Source: Ceratotherium simum simum
Lineage: Eukaryota > Chordata > Mammalia > Perissodactyla > Rhinocerotidae
Assembly: GCF_000283155.1 (NCBI RefSeq)
Contig: NW_004454177.1
Location: forward strand, 23,993,781 to 24,057,780
Direction of reading: 5' to 3'
DNA length: 64,000 bases
In this document: piece by piece, positions 57,697-64,000 of the stretch
Position numbering within the stretch: the stretch's first letter is position 1
Layout: every line of letters begins with the position of its first letter
The notes under the pieces: generated by a model
The model's input: the letters and a program-made list of their open reading frames with translations, nothing else
Told to the model about the DNA's origin: nothing
The model's database searches: none
Program-made: the position numbers and the translations under genes

Positions 57697-58128
57697 TTCT
57701 TCTAGGTTATCTAACTTGTTGGCATATACTTGTTCATAAGCAGTCTCTTATGATCCTATATATTTCTGTAGTATCGGTTGTAATGTCTCCTCTTTAATTT
57801 CTAATTTTATTTGTGACTTCTCTTTTTTTTTCTTAGTTTAGCTAAAGATTTATCATAAAATTTTATTTATTTTTTTCAAAGAACCAGCTCTTAGTTTTGT
57901 TGATCCTTTCAATTGCTCTTCTGGTCTCTATATCATTTATTTCTATGATATTTATTATTTCTTTCTCTCTGCTAACTTTGGGCTTAATTTGCTCTTCTTT
58001 TTCTAGTTCTTGAAGTGTAAAGTTAGGTTCTCTGAGATCTTTCTAATTTCTTAATATATGCATTTATTACTATAAACTTTCCTCTCAGAACTGCTGTTGC
58101 TGTATTCCGTAAGTTTTGATATGTTGTA

Positions 58129-59260
58129 GTAATAAAAACAGTATGGTGCTGGGACAAAAATAGACCAATAGAACAGAATGGAGAGGATAGAATTAAACCC
58201 CTGCATATATTATCAATTAATATTCAACAAGGGAGCCAAGAATACCCAATAGGAAAAGGATAGTCTCCAACAAATGGTGCCAAGAAAACTGGGTGAACAC
58301 ATGCAGAACAATGATATTGAACCCTTATCTTAGGCCACTCACAAAAATTAACTTGAAATGGATCAAATACTTAAACATAAGACTTGATACTATAAAATTC
58401 CTAGAAGAAAACATGGGGAAGAAGCTCCTTGACATTGGTCTTGGCAATGATTTTTTGGATATGACACACAAAAAAATAAACAAAAAAAGCAAAAATGAAC
58501 AAATGGGACTATGTCAAACTTAAGAGCTCCTGCACAGCAAAACAAACAATTAACAAAATGAAAAGGCAACCTATAGAATGGGAGAAAATTTTTGCAAACC
58601 ATGTATCAGACAATGGGTTAATATCCAAAATATATAAAGAACTCGTACAACTGAATAACAAAACAAACAATCTGACTAAAAAATGGGCAGAAGAACTAAG
58701 TAGACATTTTTCCAAAGAAGATATCCAATTGGCCAACAGGTAAATAAAAAGATCCTCAACATCACTAATCATCAGGGAAATGCAAATCAATACCACAATG
58801 AGATATCAATTCATATCTGTTAGAATGCTGATCATCAAGAAGACAAGAGATAACAAGTGCCAGCAATGATATGGAAAAAAGGCAACTCTTGTCCATAGTT
58901 GGTGGGAATGCAAATTGGTTCAACCACTATGGAAAACAACATGGAGATTCCTCAAAAAATTAAAAATATAACGACCATATGATCCAGCAATTCCACTTCT
59001 GGGTATATACCCAAAGGAAAGGAAAATAGGATTTCGAAGAGAACTTTCATGTTTATTGCAGCATTATTCACAATAGCTAAGATATGGAAACAACCTAAGT
59101 GTCCATAATGGATGGATGGATAAAGAAAATGTGGTATTGATATACTATGGAATATTATTCAGCCATGAGAAAAGAGGACATCCTGCCATTTGCAACATGG
59201 ATGGACCTTGAACACATTATGCTAAGTGAGATACATCAGACAAAGAAAGACAAGTACTAT
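58129..59260 (+). pseudogene. L1 ORF2 C-terminal part (forward segment)
   Basis: The forward segment begins in the IKTVWCWDKN block and continues with [18 protein letters not shown] (58293-58523), [17 protein letters not shown] and KEDIQLANR (58495-58743), a GNANWFNHYGKQHGDSS-like block near 58900 in other frames, and MEYYSAMRKEDILPF with ATWMDLEHIMLSEIHQTK (59147-59407). The order is that of the normal ORF2 C-terminus. Frames change several times. Confidence 0.88.
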
Positions 59261-59663
59261 AAAATATCACTTGTATGTGGAATCTTAAAAAAGCCAAACT
59301 TGAGAAAACAGATTAAAATGGTGGTTACTGGGGGATATGGGAGTGGGGGGATAGGACAGATGTTGTCTAAGGGTACAAATTTACAACAAGTAGTAAATAA
59401 GCCCTAGAGATCTAATGCACAGTATAGTGAATATAGACAATAATATTGTATTATAATCAACAAACTAGCTAAGAGACTAGGATTTAATTATTCCAACCAC
59501 TAAATAAAGGATAATTACGTAACATATTAGAGGTGCTAATTATTGCTACAACGGCAATCATATTACAATATATAGATGTGCAAAATTAACATGTTGCATA
59601 CCTTATATTTACACAATGTTATATGTCCAACATATTTCAACTTAAAAAAAAAAGAAATATGTG

Positions 59664-60400
59664 AATGGAGTAATGAAATTGGACAGGACACATACAAATA
59701 GTTTTGTCTAGCCACATCAGTGCTGGCTCAATGGACCAATGAACATAGTTGCCATTGTGGCAGAGATGGAGGCTACACATTAGTTCAACAGCATGAGTTC
59801 CATCTTATCAACGCTAATCTAGCTACTGCCACTGCCAGCAAGAGAGTCAAATACTGAGCCCTAGATATGACATAATTCCTTAAGATGACCTGTTATCTAT
59901 TTGAAGACATGATTAATCAGATTTCTTCCAACCTGGAGAATGTAGCAATTCACCCTTACCCAGAAGCAAGAACTACTACAAAATGAATTTGCCTTCCACC
60001 AACAGTACTAACATAAGACATATAATAGTTCATGTGTTGATATGTCATCTTATGCTGTATTGCCTCAGTTCAAAGGACCACTTCATGGCAAAGGAAGACC
60101 ATCTCAGTAGGCACAAGTGTCTTATTATATACCCTATACTCAAGAAACAACAGAAGTAATGATATGGTGCAATGATCTATTAAAGCTCACTCAGAATGTC
60201 AGCTTAGAGATAACATGTCAGGGTTGGGATATTATCCTTCAAGGTGTGGTAAATATTCCAAACTACCAACTAATATGTGGTGCTATGTCTCCAATCATGA
60301 GAATTCATAGGTTTGTGAATGAAGAGGTAAAATTGGATTGGCCTTCTCTAGGAGTTGCTTTGATACATATAATAAAGTGTCCTACTTCACTTTTTTAATG
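59664..60400 (+). pseudogene. ERVL integrase remnant
   Basis: Directly after the L1's right TSD, ERVL pol resumes: ctgagccctagatatgacat, gatgacctgttatctatttg, a 93-codon frame (60117-60398) with QETTEVMIWCNDLLKLTQ, TCQGWDIILQGVVNIPNY and ICGAMSPIMRIHRFVNEEV. The spacing and order fit the catalytic core end and C-terminal part of a class III integrase. It is the same provirus as the segments at 54230-56296, separated by the L1. Confidence 0.65.
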
Positions 60401-61980
60401 TTTGACTCTTGATGAAAGCTACCTTGCCCAGAAATGCCTGGAAGGCTATGTCCTGTTTCTGAACTATCCTCCAGCCAGTGACTAAATGAAATGGGTTACA
60501 GAAGCCCAGTCTCACTTCCTCTTAGCGAGACAACTCTGTGGTACCATTCGTTCTTCAGAATATCCCATGGGGTCAGGTTGAGGCTATACTTAAGCTGAAT
60601 CCATATCTTTGCCTAGCTTCTTTTCTCTGCCCTATTCTGCTTCCCTCACTCTCTTATAGGTTTCACATGAAGAGCATACATTCAATGAATCCATTGCAAA
60701 AGAATTTCATCTCAGGCTCTGCTTCTTGGGGACCTGAGCTAAAATAGTTCATAACACAAATAGTCCTAGGAAATAGACTCTAGGAATAGGATTCTAGAGT
60801 TGGTTCATTCTCTGGCCATATAACAATGATGACTCCATCACTTGTGAAAGGTGAAATATTGATGATATTTGACATGCTAAAGAAGTATAATTGCTAAAAT
60901 TTTTTCACTTAGTGAATTGGAAGGGGCTGCAGGTGGAAGAGGATGTACAATTTAGTGCAATAGCTCAGGCATTTGAGAAGTGGAGGAGAAAGAATAATTA
61001 TAAAGACTGAGACTATTGCTGAGCATAGTTGATGCTTTGAATAGAGAAGACAACTGCCCCAAATGAACTAATGTCTTACATAATGCAAAGTATGGGCATC
61101 AAATGTCTTCTTTGGTAGCATTTGAAGAGACTCTCATCTCCTAGAGACAGATGACAGATTGGGGTGAAGACTGGGCACATAATTAATTGGAAGAATGGCT
61201 GAATTTAAGAGAACGCTAGATTCAAGAACCCTGAAGTCTCCAACTGCACTGAACTCTCCAAGATTTCAGAAGCTGTCCACTTTCTTTGTCAGATGATAGT
61301 GGCCCCTGCTTTGATTGAAGACTAGGCAGGTGCCTCATATGACAATGCTTTTCTCCCTCAGGATCTTCACCTATCTCTCCTACTGGCCACTAGACAAATA
61401 AATAGAATTGAAACTAACATGACCCTAGGGAGCACTAGGATTTCTAAGGGAGAAAATGATTATATTCCAAAGGTAATGCAGGATCTGGCTAATATGTACT
61501 GGCAAGAACTGGGAGAGTTTACTAGGAGTAAATCCTGAGCATGCTGGATAAACAAGGGCAAAATACAAAGCTGGATGACGGAGATTTTGTCAATATGGGG
61601 GAACTCTCCCTTGACACAAGATTTAATATCTTGTGAAGGGCCCTGAGAGACAATTCTAATGGCCTTCTGGGATGATTGATGGAAGCTTGGAAAAGACTAC
61701 GAACCTCATTAAGTTGGTATGGATGCCAAACTTTTCATGGTAAACTGTAAAAGATGGAAACGAGGGCTCAGAGAAATGGGTATGCTAAATTGAACTTACT
61801 ATATAAAACCAAGACAGCAAGTGCTGACAGCCTTCCTCAAGAGGGCTGGGAGGATTTTTTGTTTACCAATGATAAGGAATGTGCTGATAAGGTTGGGCAC
61901 CAGCACCTTTGAGAAATCCAGTAATGGCTGTCCTCTGTAGCCAATTGGATATAATCTCTTCCTCTTTTGAATTGCCATAG
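60401..61980 (+). mobile_element. ERV-like internal sequence, possibly MaLR/ERVL gag region
   Basis: Low coding content but ordered phrases recall the internal region of MaLR/ERVL elements: tctgcttcttggggacctga (about 60716), tgagcatgctggataaacaa (61536), gacaattctaatggccttct (61649), agcttggaaaagactacgaa (61684) and gaatgtgctgataaggttgg (61878). If gag-like, it lies downstream of integrase and would belong to a second element. Recognition is from memory and moderate at best. Confidence 0.35.
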
Positions 61981-62640
61981 CATTCGATTATGTGTTGTCT
62001 ATGGGAACCTAACTAAATCAAACATGTTATATATCATTTGTGTTCTTGTCTTCCTTTTCCTCCCATTTCCTCCTGTTTGATTCTGAGCTCTTAGCACTTA
62101 CGCCTGTTACACAGTAACTATTAAACACATCCCGGTCAAACATTTAAACACAAAGTCAATTTATATCACCCGAAACACAAGCATAGTAGCTTGAGAATAG
62201 TAGGCACTCAATAAATAATTGTTAGAATAAACAGGTTACACTACCAAATTAATCTCCCTTCAATACCATTATCATAACATTAGTGCTCTACACAAATGTC
62301 TAAAACAGTTTTCTATTAAGTTAGAGAATGAAATTAAACTCTTTTGTGTTATAGTTGTAGGCTTCCAACATCTGTTCCTAACTTTTGCATCTGTTTCCAA
62401 ACATTATATCTAGGCTTGCTGTTTACTTCTACTCTAAATTAACCTTGTGCTTGAACCAAAGAAACTTTTTTCACTCTACCCCCAAATATTCTCTATACTT
62501 TCCTCCGTCTTAAATTGTGAGCATGCTTTTATTTTACTTTCGTATCTGGTATCTAACCAGCCTGGAAAAATAGGAAGTAAATAATTAACAAAATTCTTAT
62601 TTTATGCCTCAGAGCGAGTAAATTCATCCCTATGGCTCCC

Positions 62641-62679
<39 letters not shown>

Positions 62680-63500
62680 TGTTACAAAAAGTAGGGGGCA
62701 AGGGCAGGGGTCAATAATTCCTACAGCATTTTATAGGTATCATCTTTCTTTTTCCTTTTATTCCTACTTGCTCTCCTGAGTCTGAGCTGCTGAGATGCTC
62801 TTCTGTCTCACTGTTCTGTCATTGGCTAAAGGCTCCAAGAGCCACTATAAGAATATAAGAACTGATATGGTCTAACTTCACCATCTATACTGCTGTTTCA
62901 CTATACACTGGCAATTTTTGTCTGAGTAAAATTCTCCAATTCTAACATTCAACATGGAGACAGTCAATTATAAAATTTACAATACATCAAATGGAATTAA
63001 ATTATTCAAAAGAAGTATTACTCTTGGAACCATAATCAGATAAGAATTTCTCTTTGATGTCCTTATAATGGAGATATCATGTGATGTAAGAAAATTGTCC
63101 TGAACATTATCCTTAAAAAATAAACAATGAGTTTGCTAGAGGTGTTGATTTCAATAAAGTTTAATATATTGGACTAATAATATCACACATATGTATAGTT
63201 CAGAACAAATAGCTCTGTGGGGGCCCAATGAAATACAATGTAGTTACCAGCTATCTGTTAATCTAATTACACTTGGTCTCATACTTTTTATCACACACTC
63301 CTTGTTGTCTTCCTCTCATGTTAGGGCAGCTTCCATTATTGCCCATCCAAATAGACGTGTTTAATTTCCAGTAACATTTTTCATTGAGTTTTGGTAACTG
63401 TTCTTGCAAAGAGCTCTCTTCAGATGTGACTCCAATCATCCCTCATGGTTCAGCCTAAGTCCAATTTCTTCACGGATTCCCCAACCCCAGCTGTATCAAT
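61981..63500. other. Unique sequence, microsatellite, old repeat traces
   Basis: A (TG)n run lies at 62643-62682. A short L2/MIR-like end (aatagtaggcactcaataaa) is visible near 62195. No gene is recognised. Confidence 0.4.
62643..62682. repeat. (TG)n microsatellite
   Basis: About 40 bp of TG repeats with one TA interruption. Confidence 0.95.
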
Positions 63501-63509
63501 CCAATTAAA

Positions 63510-64000
63510 AAAAGCACATACTTGTAAGTAGCATTGATAAAGGGTCTCTCCTTGACTAAACTTTAGTCAGACTCCTCTGAATCCACCTCCAACTAGGCCT
63601 TGACTTTTTGACTTCCTCATTCATCTTTGCATTGCCCAATTTTAGCAAGAATCTTAAGTCGGCTTAGCCAGAATCCCCCACCCTCAACATCCGATAACCC
63701 TTGATATCTGACCAAATTCATCCCCAACCATCCCCCAGGTGATATCTGACTAGTCTAGCCTGCCTTCAGCCAGAATTCTGTTAGGTCACTTCAGCAAAGA
63801 CTTACCTCTTAGTAATTTTGCATCCACTGAGCTCGCCAACCCTGCTCCTTGGCTAGACATCTCTACTTTTCCTTGTATTCAGAATTGAGCCCAGTTCTAT
63901 ACTGACATCTCTTTTCCCCTATTGCAAGTCCTGAAAAAAGTCTGTTTTTACCGCTTTAACTACTTTCCAGCTCTGGTTTTCTTTGACGGTATGTACTATC
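63510..64000 (+). mobile_element. Probable ERV LTR, cut by window end
   Basis: agccagaatcccccaccctc, cataacccttgatatctgac-like, gcctgccttcagccagaatt, gagcccagttctatactgac and ctgaaaaaagtctgttttta followed by ccgctttaac. The last segment resembles the polyadenylation/U5 part of an ERV LTR with its AATAAA mutated to AAAAAA. Boundaries and family are uncertain. Confidence 0.45.

Larger units (their letters stand above)
56309..59651 (+). mobile_element. L1 LINE with 5' inversion (twin priming)
   Basis: A single L1 insertion bounded by a perfect 12-bp TSD, aagaaatatgtg (56297-56308 and 59652-59663). The left part (56309 to about 58128) is L1 ORF2 in reverse; the right part (about 58129-59651) is the forward 3' part of ORF2 plus 3' UTR and poly-A. 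The two parts meet at the same L1 point: the reversed segment ends in IKTVWHWH at the left TSD and the forward segment starts in IKTVWCWDKN at the junction, giving an inverted repeat of about 23 bp (56309-56331 with 58130-58152). The insertion lies within ERVL pol. Confidence 0.93.
52480..60400 (+). mobile_element. ERVL endogenous retrovirus, internal region, multiply interrupted
   Basis: Remnant of a class III endogenous retrovirus (ERVL). Plus-strand sequence follows ERVL order: gag-like (about 52480-53720), reverse transcriptase (about 54230-54740), RNase H/connection (about 55460-56296) and integrase (59664-60400). It is interrupted by a MIR (53735-53985), an MLT2-like LTR (54957-55453) and a twin-primed L1 (56309-59651). 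No flanking LTR pair of this provirus is recognised. All frames are broken. The identification rests on remembered ERVL nucleotide layout and on the RT and integrase segments; a profile search would confirm it. Confidence 0.7.

Noticed and set aside
1..64000. Prokaryotic, phage or plasmid system (operons, ribosome binding sites, toxin-antitoxin)
   Set aside because: Mammal-specific SINEs, LINEs and LTRs cover the window; CpG is depleted and no dense gene array exists.

Overview
The window is mammalian nuclear DNA, AT-rich and dense with transposable elements, with no exon of a host gene that I can support. The lineage marker is the tRNA-Ser-derived SINE of the equine ERE type (GGCYGGCCCCRTGG head, box A/box B-like segments, a tail repeating GATGTTAGCTCAGGGC, then poly-A). 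It occurs eight times, most copies with clear target-site duplications (TSDs). ERE SINEs point to Perissodactyla (horse, rhinoceros or tapir). The older layers (MIR, L2, MLT1, MLT2, ERVL) are shared by placental mammals and fit this.

Layout. 1-101: end of an ERE lying on a minus-strand L1 (102 to about 3700) that has an internal deletion. 3.7-6.06 kb: no recognised repeat, with one unexplained 147-codon open frame. 6079-12591: full-length but mutated minus-strand L1, with ORF2, ORF1 and a 5' UTR made of tandem units of about 225-257 bp, flanked by a diverged 16-bp TSD. 12783-13154: solo LTR with perfect 10-bp terminal inverted repeats. 13-33 kb: mostly unique AT-rich sequence with four EREs, a 105-N assembly gap, an old minus-strand L2 (about 21.9-22.9 kb), several MIRs and an MLT1 LTR (28865-29233). 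33.9-39.7 kb: plus-strand L1 that lost its endonuclease segment and took two later ERE insertions. 42.8-46.4 kb: long plus-strand L2 split by an MLT1 LTR. 48.4 kb: an ERE. 49.4-51.8 kb: old minus-strand L1 3' pieces. 52.5-60.4 kb: the broken internal region of a class III endogenous retrovirus (ERVL) on the plus strand, interrupted by a MIR, an MLT2-like LTR and a twin-primed (5'-inverted) L1. 60.4-62 kb: further ERV-like sequence. The window ends in a probable LTR.

Interactions are between transposons, not between genes: nesting gives a relative chronology (ERVL, then MLT2-like LTR and L1; L1, then ERE; L2, then MLT1). All coding remnants are dead copies of L1 or ERVL proteins broken by stops, frameshifts, deletions and insertions. 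The sequence is best read as intergenic or deep intronic. A few repeat-free stretches (about 26.4-27.1, 32.3-32.6 and 41.7-42.2 kb) are the only places where I would look for conserved non-coding function.
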